Source: DATJPR01 sp963843525
GTDB lineage: Bacteria; Bacteroidota; Ignavibacteria; UBA10030; UBA6906
Length of the DNA: 64,000 nucleotides
Assembly (NCBI GenBank): GCA_963843525.1
Contig: CAWJKM010000005.1
Span: 1-64,000 of the forward strand
Reading direction: 5' to 3'
The notes under the pieces were generated by a model, which searched no databases, was not told where the DNA came from, and saw only the letters and a list, made by a program, of their open reading frames with translations. Shown here piece after piece: positions 7,333 through 16,297 of the stretch. A program made the position numbers and the translations under genes. Position 1 is the first letter of the stretch. Each line of letters begins with the position of its first letter.

Positions 7333-9156
7333 TTACATGGTGACTTCAAGAGTGTTATAGCCCATCGAGCGCGCTTGCCGGAGATCTTCCACCGAAGAGA
7401 CCGGTTCGTGCCTCTTTCCGCTTTTTTGTTTGAAACGTCCTCCCCGGTTGGTCTGGCCATCCAGCGCACTGGACGACTGCCCCGAGGCGAAGACTTCGAT
7501 CCGCTGCACGTCGATTCCGCGATCCTGCAACGTCTGGCGCAAGTCGGTCATCTGCTGCTCAATTGCTGTTTTCACCGCCGGCTGACTCACTTCAATTTGA
7601 GCGTGCAACTTTCCGTCGTCCATTCTCACCTGCAGGGTCATCTCACCCAGGGATTCCGGTTTGAATGTGACACGCATTTCCTGCTTTGATTCCGAGAGAG
7701 TGATGGTCAGCCCTTTAATGACCTGATCGACCACGGATCGGGCCGTCTGCTCCGGTAACAACGTCGGGGCGGATGCAGGCGCATCCTTTCCCCCTTCGAC
7801 CGGCTGTAAAGAGCTGGCTGCGATACCCTGGGTCTGCGCCTGGAAACGCCAGCCGGGAAGTGCTTCACCATGCTCCTGCGGCGGTGCAGGCTTCGTCACC
7901 TGTCCTGGAAGTCCGACGGGGTTCTTTTCCACTTGTTGTCCTGTGAATACCTCGCCGGGAACCTCTTGCGTCTGTTTCGCAGAGACCGCCTCACCGGTAT
8001 TCTGGCCCGACTTTGTCATTGCCTGGCCTTGCGCCTGAGAGTTCGCCTGCGCCAGAACCGGAGGCTGAGGTTGAGCTTGAGGTTGAGCTTGCGATTGAAC
8101 TTGAGCTTGCGTCTGCGTTTGTGCCTGTGGTTGTAACTGACCTCCCATCCCCTGACCTGCTTGTTCGCCCTTTGTCCCCTGAGCTTTCATTGCGATCGCG
8201 AGGTCCGCCAGGACAGCCTTTGCCATCGGTTCCAGCGATGCGGCCTGTGCTGCCGGGGGAGGTTGAGAGGACGACGGAACGCGTGCTGTCGCGCTATCGG
8301 CCGATTTCTGACCTTCCGCGGGCTTTTGTGAAAAGATCGCCGGGTCGACGTCCGGCTTCGGGCCAGCCGGCGTTTCAACAGCTCGTGGCGTGGCGGCGCG
8401 GGAGATTTGACCCTCCGCCAATGCCGCACGCTCTTTCAGAACGGGCGTCTCCAGAAAACCTTCGGGGATCGGCATTGCGGCATTCGTTGCCGGATCCGAC
8501 TTCCCGGGAGCCGCCGGGAGTGGAAGATCTGCCTTCACCGTGGCTTCCTTTGCGGCTGCAGACAGCACTTCAGGCACGGACGCCTTTGTTGTCTTGTCAC
8601 CCGACTCTTTCTGCACGTTGGAATTCTGTGCCCCGAGTCCGTCAAGAACCGCGCGCTGTTCTTCAAGCACCCCCGCGAGCGATTCTGTTATGGAGAATGG
8701 GAGGATTGTTGCCTGGTTCCCGGAAGAGGGAGCAGTGGATGACGTCCCCTTTTCAGCAACAGTGGCCTCGACCGCGTTCTTGATCACTCCTGCGTTGACA
8801 TTCTCGCTCGGAAGGGTCGCCGTCGCATCCGCGCTCACAGCCTGTGCCAGAAGTGTCGACAGATCAACCGGGGCCACGGTTACGGTCTGTCCCAAGAGCG
8901 CGGCAACAACATCGCCTGTCCCCGTGTCCCCGTCACCTTCCGATCCCTTCTCTCCTTTTGACGGATGCTTTGCGTGTGCTTTTCCACGCGGATGGACCGA
9001 CTGCGCGTTGCCTGTCTCCGATTGACCCTTCATTGCAACCTGGAGAGCGCTCCGGAAGGGGGCGGCCTGCTCAGTACCGGACGAAGTATCGGAGGGCGCC
9101 TTGATTCCTATTGCCGCATTCTGCGCGGAAGTCACCGGGAGAAGTTGTTGTGCCAT
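7333..9156 (-). CDS. fliK: Flagellar hook-length control protein FliK
   Basis: 607 aa, long but within FliK variation. The C-terminal Flg_hook domain (about residues 470-560) is clear: 'LTITLSESKQEMRVTFKPES' then 'LGEMTLQVRMDDGKLHAQI', 'AVKTAIEQQMTDLRQTL' and 'GIDVQRIEVFASG'. The remainder is Ala/Pro/Gln/Thr-rich and of low complexity, as expected for the molecular ruler that measures hook length and switches export specificity through FlhB. A Gln-Ala dipeptide tract lies near residues 336-372. It starts four bases after the MotE-like gene. Confidence 0.9.
   Translation of the reverse strand: MAQQLLPVTSAQNAAIGIKAPSDTSSGTEQAAPFRSALQVAMKGQSETGNAQSVHPRGKAHAKHPSKGEKGSEGDGDTGTGDVVAALLGQTVTVAPVDLSTLLAQAVSADATATLPSENVNAGVIKNAVEATVAEKGTSSTAPSSGNQATILPFSITESLAGVLEEQRAVLDGLGAQNSNVQKESGDKTTKASVPEVLSAAAKEATVKADLPLPAAPGKSDPATNAAMPIPEGFLETPVLKERAALAEGQISRAATPRAVETPAGPKPDVDPAIFSQKPAEGQKSADSATARVPSSSQPPPAAQAASLEPMAKAVLADLAIAMKAQGTKGEQAGQGMGGQLQPQAQTQTQAQVQSQAQPQAQPQPPVLAQANSQAQGQAMTKSGQNTGEAVSAKQTQEVPGEVFTGQQVEKNPVGLPGQVTKPAPPQEHGEALPGWRFQAQTQGIAASSLQPVEGGKDAPASAPTLLPEQTARSVVDQVIKGLTITLSESKQEMRVTFKPESLGEMTLQVRMDDGKLHAQIEVSQPAVKTAIEQQMTDLRQTLQDRGIDVQRIEVFASGQSSSALDGQTNRGGRFKQKSGKRHEPVSSVEDLRQARSMGYNTLEVTM
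8041..8150 (-). repeat. Gln-Ala/Gln-Pro coding tandem repeat in fliK
   Basis: Within fliK the coding strand repeats short units encoding QAQ, QTQ, QSQ and QPQ. On the plus strand this appears as degenerate copies of 'gcttgaggttga'-like hexamers. Such tracts could expand or contract by slippage in frame and alter FliK ruler length. It is a coding low-complexity tract, not a CRISPR or satellite. Confidence 0.6.
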
Positions 9157-9160
9157 ACGA

Positions 9161-9706
9161 TCACCTGAGTAGTTTGGATGCCCGATCCGGTTGAATCGCA
9201 GCCAGAATTTTTGCCGCCTGCCGCGCTTTGATATACTTCAGAAGCTCTTTCGTTTCCTGGTCGGAAAGGTTTGCTATGATCTTCGCCGCGTTCTCCGGAG
9301 GCATTGCCTCGAGGAGTTTTGCGCGGGATTTCTGGAGTTTCTCCGTGGAGCTGTCGGATACCACCTGGGACACCTGGACACTGTCCCGATGCGTCTCTTC
9401 TGTCAGTGTGTGGTCTTTCACCCGTTCGGCACTGAGTGCGGCAACAAGGACATTGATGCTGTCACGGAAGAGGGCGATGGAGTCTTCCCCTTCCGATCGC
9501 GGCGGGGCCAATTCCTGTGCCGTCGGGCCCGCATATTCCCGGAGATATTTCGGCGCCGATTTGACGGTGACAGAATCGACGACGGGGTCCGCCGTCGCAC
9601 TGCCCCTCAGCAAATCCGGACGCAACATCAGGGTCCCGAACACCACCACTCCCGCGAACAGGAATGTTCCGGCGAAAACCAGGATATATGTAAGCATACC
9701 TTTCAT
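9161..9706 (-). CDS. MotE-like protein (MgtE-N-type domain)
   Basis: 181 aa. One N-terminal membrane helix (residues about 5-27) precedes a variable linker and a C-terminal helical domain, 'LLEAMPPENAAKIIANLSDQ' then 'ETKELLKYIKARQAAKILAAI', ending 'ASKLLR'. This alternation of 'M.p..AA.Il..l' repeats is the MgtE intracellular N-domain pattern of MotE/YlxF proteins encoded between fliJ and fliK. They are thought to assist stator or export-apparatus assembly. Five bases separate it from fliK and one base from fliJ. Confidence 0.8.
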   Translation of the reverse strand: MKGMLTYILVFAGTFLFAGVVVFGTLMLRPDLLRGSATADPVVDSVTVKSAPKYLREYAGPTAQELAPPRSEGEDSIALFRDSINVLVAALSAERVKDHTLTEETHRDSVQVSQVVSDSSTEKLQKSRAKLLEAMPPENAAKIIANLSDQETKELLKYIKARQAAKILAAIQPDRASKLLR

Positions 9707-9707
9707 A

Positions 9708-10142
9708 CTACAACCCCATCTTCATCCTTTGCGCCAGTACATCGATGACGCGTTGAGATTTTCTTTCGCTCTCTTTTTCAATGGCGACTTTTCGTTTCCC
9801 ATCCAGGGATTCCACCATCTGGCGCGATTTCGAGCGTTCGACCAGCTCGTCCCGCTTGTCGGATTCATTGGTCTTGATTTCCTCGACCTTTTCCCCCTGA
9901 TGGAGGATCTGACGATTGAGACTCTGGATGAACGCCCTGCTCGTCTGCAGGTCGCCCGCCTTGGTACGCAGCACCCCGGACGCATCGCTGATCGCGGAAT
10001 CCTGGGTCTGCGCCAGCTGGTCGAGCCGTTTCTCTTCCACCTCGCGTTTTTGTGAAATCGCCGCGAGCTCACGCTGGGCATTTTGTTCCTGCACCGTTTT
10101 GACCTTGAGCACGGTGGTCAGGCCTGTACCTGAAACGTTCAT
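9708..10142 (-). CDS. fliJ: Flagellar export chaperone FliJ
   Basis: 144 aa, almost entirely alpha-helical coiled coil rich in Glu, Lys and Gln, with no signal peptide. It lies directly after fliI and before the MotE-like gene, the canonical fliJ place. FliJ is the stalk-like component of the FliH-FliI-FliJ export ATPase, similar to the gamma subunit of F-type ATPase, and shuttles chaperones. Sequence conservation in this family is low, so position and coiled-coil character carry the call. Confidence 0.85.
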   Translation of the reverse strand: MNVSGTGLTTVLKVKTVQEQNAQRELAAISQKREVEEKRLDQLAQTQDSAISDASGVLRTKAGDLQTSRAFIQSLNRQILHQGEKVEEIKTNESDKRDELVERSKSRQMVESLDGKRKVAIEKESERKSQRVIDVLAQRMKMGL

Positions 10143-10161
10143 TGAACCCCCTCGAGATTGC

Positions 10162-11532
10162 TTATGCTGTTGCCATGAGCTCTTCCAGACGACTCACGCT
10201 TACATGATATTCGGCACGTTCTTGCGACGGTTGGCGAAGGAAGGCCCGGATTGCCTCCCAATTCTTCAGGGACTCGTCGATGCGGGGGTTCGAACCCCTG
10301 ACGTATGCCCCGATATTGATGAGGTCCTCCGCCTCCCGGTACGTCGCCATCATATCCAGCAGCCTGTGCACTGCCTTCCGGTGCTGTTCCGTCGTAATTC
10401 CGGACATTACCCTGCTGACGCTATCCAGGACATCCACCGCAGGATAGTGGCCTGCCGAAGCGAGCCTTCTTGACAGCACAATATGACCGTCCAGGATGGA
10501 TCGTACTGCATCGGCGACGGGTTCAGTCATGTCGTCTCCCTCTACGAGCACCGTGTACAATCCGGTGATGCTGCCGGTCTTGCTGTTGCCCGCGCGTTCG
10601 AGAAGTTTCGGCAGCATGGCAAACACCGAGGGCGTATATCCTTTTGTCGTGGGCGGTTCCCCGATGGCCAGACCCACTTCACGTTGTGCCATCGCAAACC
10701 TGGTGACGGAATCCATCATGAGCATGACGTTCTTGCCATGATCGCGGAAATACTCGGCAACCGTGGTGGCCATGAATGCCGCCTTCAGACGGATCAACGG
10801 AGCCTGATCACTCGTCGCGACGATCACCACCGAACGTGCCAGTCCTTCTTTCCCGAGTTCCATGTCGATGAATTCGGCGACTTCGCGGCCGCGTTCGCCC
10901 ACAAGCGCGATCACATTGACGTCCGCGGTGGTATTTCTGGCAATCATTCCCAGCGTCACACTTTTTCCCACCCCGCTCCCGGCAAATATGCCGACACGCT
11001 GACCCTTGCCACACGTGAGAAGCGCATCGATCGAACGAATTCCGGTTCCGACCGGCTCGTTGATTCGCTTGCGCTCCAGGGGATTCGGGGGAGCGTTGTA
11101 AATGGATCGCACCTCTTGGGTGACGAGGGGACCTTTTCCGTCCAGAGGGCGGCCGAGACCGTTCAAGACTCTGCCGAGAAGTTCCTCTCCCACATTGATG
11201 GAGAGAGCCCTGTTGGTCGCGACAATTTCGCTTCCCGGGCCCACCCGCGTCGCCTCACCGAGAATCATGGAGAGGACACGGTTGTCACGGAAGCCCACCA
11301 CCTCCGATAACACCACGTCCTCTCCTTCTTTCGACTTGATGATGCAGACATCACCAAGCGAGCAATTGGGGCCGATCGACTCGATGACCAGACCGATCAC
11401 CTGCGTTACCTTTCCGTTCACCTTCACGAGGTCCACCTGCTGCAATCGTGTCAGGTAGTCACGGAGAACCCGGGAGGGTTCACCGGACACACCGACCGTC
11501 GACGGGCTCGCTATGAAGTTCGCGCTACTCAC
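10162..11532 (-). CDS. fliI: Flagellar export ATPase FliI
   Basis: 456 aa, normal length. Walker A GSGVGKS is at residues 185-191 and the Walker B region is 'KNVMLMMDSVTRFAMAQRE'. 'GERGREVAEFI' and 'DGHIVLSRRLASAGHYPAVD' are family-specific. It is the hexameric ATPase that energises substrate loading at the export gate. The start overlaps the fliH stop by four bases (ATGA at 11529-11532). Very close to FliI/YscN in every motif; no anomaly. Confidence 0.97.
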   Translation of the reverse strand: MSSANFIASPSTVGVSGEPSRVLRDYLTRLQQVDLVKVNGKVTQVIGLVIESIGPNCSLGDVCIIKSKEGEDVVLSEVVGFRDNRVLSMILGEATRVGPGSEIVATNRALSINVGEELLGRVLNGLGRPLDGKGPLVTQEVRSIYNAPPNPLERKRINEPVGTGIRSIDALLTCGKGQRVGIFAGSGVGKSVTLGMIARNTTADVNVIALVGERGREVAEFIDMELGKEGLARSVVIVATSDQAPLIRLKAAFMATTVAEYFRDHGKNVMLMMDSVTRFAMAQREVGLAIGEPPTTKGYTPSVFAMLPKLLERAGNSKTGSITGLYTVLVEGDDMTEPVADAVRSILDGHIVLSRRLASAGHYPAVDVLDSVSRVMSGITTEQHRKAVHRLLDMMATYREAEDLINIGAYVRGSNPRIDESLKNWEAIRAFLRQPSQERAEYHVSVSRLEELMATA

Positions 11533-12197
11533 GAAACCACCTGGCCGAACAGTGCCGCTTCGATCTGTTCAAGCTGTGTATAGATTCTCGCATCGACCGT
11601 TCCGGAGGGCGTTTCCAGGATGCATCCTCCGCGTTCAACTTTTTCATCAACTTCAATCACGATCTCCCGCAGCGACTCGGATGTCGCCTGAAGGGAGGAT
11701 TTCTCATTGCGCGCGACAGCTTCATCGCGGGGATTCACGCGCAGCCGGAGAGTTTCCACTCCTGCCACTCGCCGGATGCCTTCCTGAATCTGCCGGATCA
11801 CCAATTCCTCGTCGAACGTGATTTCCCGCTTCACAATTTTCTCCGCCACCGCAAGAGCAAATCGGAACGCGTCATGCTCGAGGCGGGAGACGAGTTTGTC
11901 CAGTTCGGACCTGATCGAGCCAACGACGTCTTCCCCCCTGCTGCGCTCCTCTTTGAGCCGCACTTCCATATCCGCGGCGAAGGACTCTTTCGCCTCCCGG
12001 ATCCCGTCGGCTCTTCCCCGTCGATATTCCGCTTCCAGCAATGCCTCCACATCTCCCGGCTGGAGGACAGGAGATTGTTGGTCGGCTTCCGCCGCCGGGG
12101 CGGCACCCGCCGCCGATCGCATCTCAGGGAGCCGGGGGGACGTCGAAGCGACGCGCATGCGTCCTAGCCGGCCGACGATTTTAACGACTTCAGACAA
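11529..12197 (-). CDS. fliH: Flagellar assembly protein FliH
   Basis: About 222 aa. A Glu/Lys/Arg-rich helical middle ('EYRRGRADGIREAKESFAAD') has the GxxxG-like spacing of FliH. A C-terminal domain follows with 'FALAVAEKIVKREITFDEEL', 'LRVNPRDEAVA' and 'GGCILETPSGTVDARI'. FliH is the regulator and stator of FliI. I chose a TTG start at 12197 because GGAGG lies seven bases upstream and it overlaps the end of fliG by eight bases. A longer reading to 12263 overlaps fliG heavily, and an internal ATG would lose the EVVKIVGR segment. Confidence 0.87.
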   Translation of the reverse strand: MSEVVKIVGRLGRMRVASTSPRLPEMRSAAGAAPAAEADQQSPVLQPGDVEALLEAEYRRGRADGIREAKESFAADMEVRLKEERSRGEDVVGSIRSELDKLVSRLEHDAFRFALAVAEKIVKREITFDEELVIRQIQEGIRRVAGVETLRLRVNPRDEAVARNEKSSLQATSESLREIVIEVDEKVERGGCILETPSGTVDARIYTQLEQIEAALFGQVVS

Positions 12198-13212
12198 ACA
12201 CTTCCTCCGTTCCTCCGCGGCCTGCGACCACGATCTCGCCCTGGTCCTCGAGTTGCTTGACAACTTCGACCACCCGGGTCTGGGCGGCTTCCACCTCTTT
12301 CAGTCGCACCGGGCCCATATACTGCAGTTCTTCCTCGAGAAGTTCCCGTGCGCGTTCCGACATGTTCTGGAAGATCTTCTGCTTGAGCTTGTCATCGACA
12401 ACCTTCAGGGACATCGCCAGCTCCTTCTTGTCGACTTCCCTCAGGATACGCTGAATCCCGCGGTCATCGATATACAAGAGGTCTTCAAAAAGGAACATGA
12501 GACGCTTGATCTCGCCCGCGAGCTGGGGATCATGCTGCTCGATATTCTCGAGGATGATTTTTGCAGTTGCATTGTTGCATTTGTTCAGCACTGCCGCCAT
12601 AGACTTGGCGCCGCCCATCACGCTCATGCTCTGACTGATTTCGGACCTTGCGATTTCCTCCACCACATCTTCCACCTCGGCGATGAGCTGCGGCGAAACC
12701 TTGCCGAGAGTTGCCATGCGATAACTGACCTCATGCCGGAGGTCTTCCGGGAACTCTGTGAGCACATGAGCCGTCTGGTCGGGGGCAAGGTTGGAGAGGA
12801 TGAGCGCGATTGTCTGCGGGTGCTCTTTCTGCAGAAAACTCGCCAGCTGTTGACCGTCCGCCTTCTTCAGGATCCCGAAGCCCTTGACATGCGTCAGCGC
12901 CTTCACCTTCTCCAGGATATCGGTCGCGCGGCTGAATCCGAGCGAGCCCTCCAGTAATTTCTGCGCATAGTCGAGCCCTCCCTGCACGATATATTCTTCC
13001 GCCATGACCATCTGGTGGAATTCCTCGATCACCTTATCCACCTTCCCCGAGGGAACCCCCTTCATGTTGGAGATCTCCACGGTCAGGTGTTCAATTTCGT
13101 CCTGATCCAGCTGGCGCATCACCTTGGTCGCCGTCTCTACGTCAAGCGAGAGCATGAGGAGGGCGGCCTTTTGGCGTGAACTCAGACGATCATCTTTTAC
13201 TGGTGCGGCCAT
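12190..13212 (-). CDS. fliG: Flagellar motor switch protein FliG
   Basis: 340 aa from MAAPVKDDRL at 13212. It contains the FliG N-domain ('SSRQKAALLMLSLD'), the armadillo middle domain with the 'EHPQTIALILSNL' EHPQ motif, and the C-terminal charged domain ('FEDLLYIDDRGIQRILREVD') that touches the stator. FliG couples stator motion to rotor rotation. It is 20 bases after fliF. The frame stays open to 13251, but that would overlap fliF, so the later start is used. Confidence 0.96.
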   Translation of the reverse strand: MAAPVKDDRLSSRQKAALLMLSLDVETATKVMRQLDQDEIEHLTVEISNMKGVPSGKVDKVIEEFHQMVMAEEYIVQGGLDYAQKLLEGSLGFSRATDILEKVKALTHVKGFGILKKADGQQLASFLQKEHPQTIALILSNLAPDQTAHVLTEFPEDLRHEVSYRMATLGKVSPQLIAEVEDVVEEIARSEISQSMSVMGGAKSMAAVLNKCNNATAKIILENIEQHDPQLAGEIKRLMFLFEDLLYIDDRGIQRILREVDKKELAMSLKVVDDKLKQKIFQNMSERARELLEEELQYMGPVRLKEVEAAQTRVVEVVKQLEDQGEIVVAGRGGTEEVFV

Positions 13213-13232
13213 TCTGTAGTCCGTCGGGTCCG

Positions 13233-14786
13233 TTATTCTTCGGAAAGCCACACCTTCAGAAGCCGTGATGTCTCCGACGGCTTTTGCCGGATGTAGTCGG
13301 TGACGCGATCCCTCCGCTGAGCGCGGAGCATCGCATCGGGTGATACCTCATCCTCCATCGGAGGCAGATCGACCAGTTCCTTCTTCGCGCGGAGTGCCGC
13401 ATTCGCCTTCTGCAGATCGATCAATTGTTCGTGTGAGAGACCGGGGACTCTTACCCGCAAGCGGCTGAGAAGCGAGCGGATAATCAGGACGCCGCCGAGC
13501 ATGGCACCGATGACGAAGATCTTTACTCCCCAGCCGTACCAATCCGATCCCGGAGTTTGTTTGTAGAGCAGATCCTGCTCTCCGCCGTTCACGCCGAAAG
13601 AGAGGTTGGTCACCGAGACTTCATCATTCCGCGTGGGGTCGAATCCCACGCTCTTTTTGACCAGGTCCGTCAATTTGTTCATCTCGTCCTGGGGCCGCGG
13701 GGTGAATTCTTCCACTGTCTGACCGTCTTTCTGCACGGCTTTCGGAATCCCGTTGACAACCGCCGCGACGGAAAGGCGTTTGACGTTCCCGAGGTTTTCA
13801 ACGATGTGCTCTACGGTCTTATTCACTTCGTAATTCGTCAGTGAGCTCGTGCGCGTCGCCGGAGCCGCGGAATCGGACTGGGGCGTCTTCTCTTCCTGAA
13901 TCGATTCGCTGCGGATCGCCGTATTATCGGGATCGTACTTTTCCTGATTTCTTTCGACCTGACGGAAATCCAGATCGGCAGTGACCTGGACGAGCGCATT
14001 CCCGCTTCCTACCACGCTTTCGAGCAGTGATTGGGCCTTTGTTGCGAGATATGATTCCACTTGATGTTGAAGCTCGTATTGTGTCGACGTTGTCGCCGCC
14101 AGGGAATTTCCCCTGTTGTCGGAGAGCAAGACACCCCGGGAATCGACGATGGTGACATTCCCGGCGTCCAGCCCTTCGATACTGCTCGCGACCAGATGGG
14201 CTATCCCCTTGACAGACTCCTTCGGCAGCTGGTTGCCGGACTTCATTTTGAGGATCACGGAGGCGGTGGCAGGCTTTTCGTCCTCTTTGAACAGGACCTT
14301 TTCCGGAACCACAAGATGAACGCGGGCTGCTTCAACTTCATCGATCTGGAGGATGGTCCTCGCCAGTTCACCTTCCAGCGCACGGCGATAGTTGATCTTC
14401 TGGACGAAATCCGATACTCCCAGGCTCGCCCGGTCGAAGAGTTCATACCCGATTATGCTCGATTGGGGCAAACCTTCTCCCGCCAGCGAAAGCCGCAGAT
14501 CGTAGACCTGATCCTTCGGGATCTTGATGGTCTTCCCGCCATCTTCGAGCTGGTAGGGAATCGTTTTCTCTTTGAGTTTGTCCACAATCTTCGAGGCATC
14601 CTGTTCATTCAGGTTGCTAAAGAGCGTCGAGTAGCTCGGACGATTCACGAACGACACCAGGGCAACGATTGCAAGGACGACGGCAATACTCACCGCCCCG
14701 AGGGTCAGTTTTTGGGCGAGAGTGAGACGCCGGAAGAAGAGCGTCACCTGCTCGGAAGCTTGATTTTGTGCTGCTGGCATGGGCAT
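13233..14786 (-). CDS. fliF: Flagellar MS-ring protein FliF
   Basis: 517 aa. The first membrane helix is about residues 27-47 and the second about 425-445. Between them lie YscJ/FliF ring-building motifs ('YSTLFSNLNEQDASKIVDKL', 'LARTILQIDEVEAARVHLV' and 'VTADLDFRQVE'). The C-terminal tail ends in an acidic FliG-binding segment ('KVWLSEE'). FliF forms the inner-membrane MS ring, the template for rotor and export gate. Its start overlaps the fliE stop by one base (TGATG). Confidence 0.96.
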   Translation of the reverse strand: MPMPAAQNQASEQVTLFFRRLTLAQKLTLGAVSIAVVLAIVALVSFVNRPSYSTLFSNLNEQDASKIVDKLKEKTIPYQLEDGGKTIKIPKDQVYDLRLSLAGEGLPQSSIIGYELFDRASLGVSDFVQKINYRRALEGELARTILQIDEVEAARVHLVVPEKVLFKEDEKPATASVILKMKSGNQLPKESVKGIAHLVASSIEGLDAGNVTIVDSRGVLLSDNRGNSLAATTSTQYELQHQVESYLATKAQSLLESVVGSGNALVQVTADLDFRQVERNQEKYDPDNTAIRSESIQEEKTPQSDSAAPATRTSSLTNYEVNKTVEHIVENLGNVKRLSVAAVVNGIPKAVQKDGQTVEEFTPRPQDEMNKLTDLVKKSVGFDPTRNDEVSVTNLSFGVNGGEQDLLYKQTPGSDWYGWGVKIFVIGAMLGGVLIIRSLLSRLRVRVPGLSHEQLIDLQKANAALRAKKELVDLPPMEDEVSPDAMLRAQRRDRVTDYIRQKPSETSRLLKVWLSEE

Positions 14787-15088
14787 CAGATCTGAATTCG
14801 CATCAACTCTTGATAGGCACTAATTGCCTTGTTGCGGACCTCCATCAAAAGGTCAAAGCTGGTCTTGGCCTTTTCCACCGCGATCATCACATCGTGAAGA
14901 TCGGCGCCTTCGCCGCTCACCATTTGTTCCACGGCTTTATTGGCCTCCAGCTGAAGCCCATTGACATCCTTGACCGCCTGGTTCAGCGTTTCGCCGAAAG
15001 ACACGGTGGCGTCTCTGGCTGACTTTTCAGCAGTCTTCCGTTCCAGGCCCACATTCGGAACGAGCGTAAGACCTTGAGTGATGTTCAT
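14786..15088 (-). CDS. fliE: Hook-basal body protein FliE
   Basis: 100 aa. The C-terminal pattern 'GEGADLHDVMIAVEKAKTSF' with 'LLMEVRNKAISAYQELMRIQ' is the FliE signature. FliE links the MS ring to the proximal rod and is exported. It is translationally coupled to fliF by a one-base stop/start overlap. A small unknown gene separates it from flgC; in most operons flgB-flgC-fliE are contiguous. Confidence 0.95.
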   Translation of the reverse strand: MNITQGLTLVPNVGLERKTAEKSARDATVSFGETLNQAVKDVNGLQLEANKAVEQMVSGEGADLHDVMIAVEKAKTSFDLLMEVRNKAISAYQELMRIQI

Positions 15089-15090
15089 CG

Positions 15091-15387
15091 TTATCCTTTT
15101 CGGTCGACCATTTGTCCCATGCGCGCTGGACTTGTCAATCCCTTCGGTGAATATGTCGCGTGTGCGCCGATCTCTTCAGATGACTCGGGGAACAGGGCGG
15201 CAAAATATTCCCTCTCCTCCTTCGTGACGGCGGAACCCGGTCCCGCCGGATTCGTGCTTCCGGCAGAAACGAATGCTTCGGGTTGCATCTTTTGAAATTC
15301 CGCGCCTCCCTTGACGACGCGGTGCTGCGGACGTTCTGCCTGCTGGCTCTTGAGAGCCCCTTCAATTCCTCGGATATCCATCGTCAA
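15091..15387 (-). CDS. Small uncharacterised protein between flgC and fliE
   Basis: 98 aa, soluble, no signal peptide or helix. I do not recognise a named family. The most regular part is 'VTKEEREYFAALFPESSEEI' followed by a Gly/Pro tail ending in basic residues (MVDRKG). Its start overlaps the flgC stop by four bases (15384-15387) and its stop is two bases before fliE, so it is translated as part of the rod block. A flagellar rod or export role is inferred only from this. Codon and base use look like the neighbours, so it is probably a real gene. Confidence 0.72.
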   Translation of the reverse strand: MTMDIRGIEGALKSQQAERPQHRVVKGGAEFQKMQPEAFVSAGSTNPAGPGSAVTKEEREYFAALFPESSEEIGAHATYSPKGLTSPARMGQMVDRKG

Positions 15388-15881
15388 ATCTCCAGTGAAT
15401 CTTTTGCCATTGTTTTTGCCGCAGTGATCGCGGTGACATTTGCTTCAAACGAGCGGGACGTCGCGATCATGTTCACCATTTCCGTCACGACGTTCACATT
15501 GGGCATTTGCACATAACCCTCCGCGTTCGCGTCGGGGTTGCTCGGATCGTAGACCAGGCGGGGAGGAGCCGGATCTTCCGATTCTGTAGCACTGATGCCG
15601 GCCGGCACGGTTTGCTGACTCGTCATCGAGAATGCGTCGCCGCCGAGGTGGTTTGCATCGGTCGTTTCCAGCTTAATGCCGGCCTGTTTCATGACCGTGG
15701 AGAACACCTGCACCGCTTTTTCCTTGAAGGTCACCACTTTCCGCCGATACGGTCCGCCGTCGGCGGTTCTGGTTGTTTCAGCGTTCGCGAGATTCTCAGC
15801 GATGGTGTTCATCCGTTGGCGCTGCGCACTCAAACCTGCCGCGCTGATATTCAGTCCTGTGAACACGCTATCCAGTTTCAT
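15384..15881 (-). CDS. flgC: Flagellar proximal rod protein FlgC
   Basis: 165 aa. The N-terminal 'FTGLNISAAGLSAQRQRMNT' with 'IAENLANAETTRT' is the rod-family D0 motif. The C-terminal 'YVQMPNVNVVTEMVNMIATS' with 'RSFEANVTAI' is typical of FlgC. It overlaps flgB by four bases upstream and the small unknown gene by four bases downstream. Exported rod subunit located between MS ring and distal rod. No anomalies. Confidence 0.95.
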   Translation of the reverse strand: MKLDSVFTGLNISAAGLSAQRQRMNTIAENLANAETTRTADGGPYRRKVVTFKEKAVQVFSTVMKQAGIKLETTDANHLGGDAFSMTSQQTVPAGISATESEDPAPPRLVYDPSNPDANAEGYVQMPNVNVVTEMVNMIATSRSFEANVTAITAAKTMAKDSLEI

Positions 15882-16297
15882 AATGTCCCCCGAATACTCT
15901 TGTCCAATTCCTGGAATGCTGTCCCCGTGAGCCGGGCGGCAAACTTGTAGCGAATTTGATTCTTCGCCAGGTCAGCCATTTCCTGGTCGATATCGACGCT
16001 GTTGGCACCGCTCGCAAGGGGATCGGCACCGGGGTTCTTGTCATCTTCGACGAACGGACGGGCCTGCACCGCGTCTCCCGCGCCAAGCGCGAGATGGCGG
16101 GGATCCGTCGTGGTCCCACGCAGTTCAAGTTCATCGCCCGAAACCGATGAGAGCTGTTCCTCGAAGTTTACATGTTTCGGAACATAGCCGATCGTTCCGG
16201 CATTCGCGATATTCGCGGCAATCGTCTTGTGGCGCATCGCATAAGCGCTCAACGCTTTGCCAAGGGTTGGAATGGTGGTAAAATCGAACAGCTTCAT
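15878..16297 (-). CDS. flgB: Flagellar proximal rod protein FlgB
   Basis: 139 aa from MKLFDFTTIPTLGKALSAYA at 16297. 'RHKTIAANIANAGTIGYVPK' is the FlgB/FlgC rod motif and the C-terminus has 'DIDQEMADLAKNQIRYKFAA'. It is the first recognised structural gene of the long basal-body/export operon. It is preceded by a roughly 160-nt leader and the small membrane-protein gene that follows a sigma54-type promoter. The frame is open to 16402, but the upstream residues are not FlgB-like. Confidence 0.94.
   Translation of the reverse strand: MKLFDFTTIPTLGKALSAYAMRHKTIAANIANAGTIGYVPKHVNFEEQLSSVSGDELELRGTTTDPRHLALGAGDAVQARPFVEDDKNPGADPLASGANSVDIDQEMADLAKNQIRYKFAARLTGTAFQELDKSIRGTL

Noticed and set aside
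8041..8150. Short tandem units suggestive of a CRISPR or satellite
   Set aside because: They are in-frame Gln/Ala/Pro codons inside fliK, without spacers of even length.
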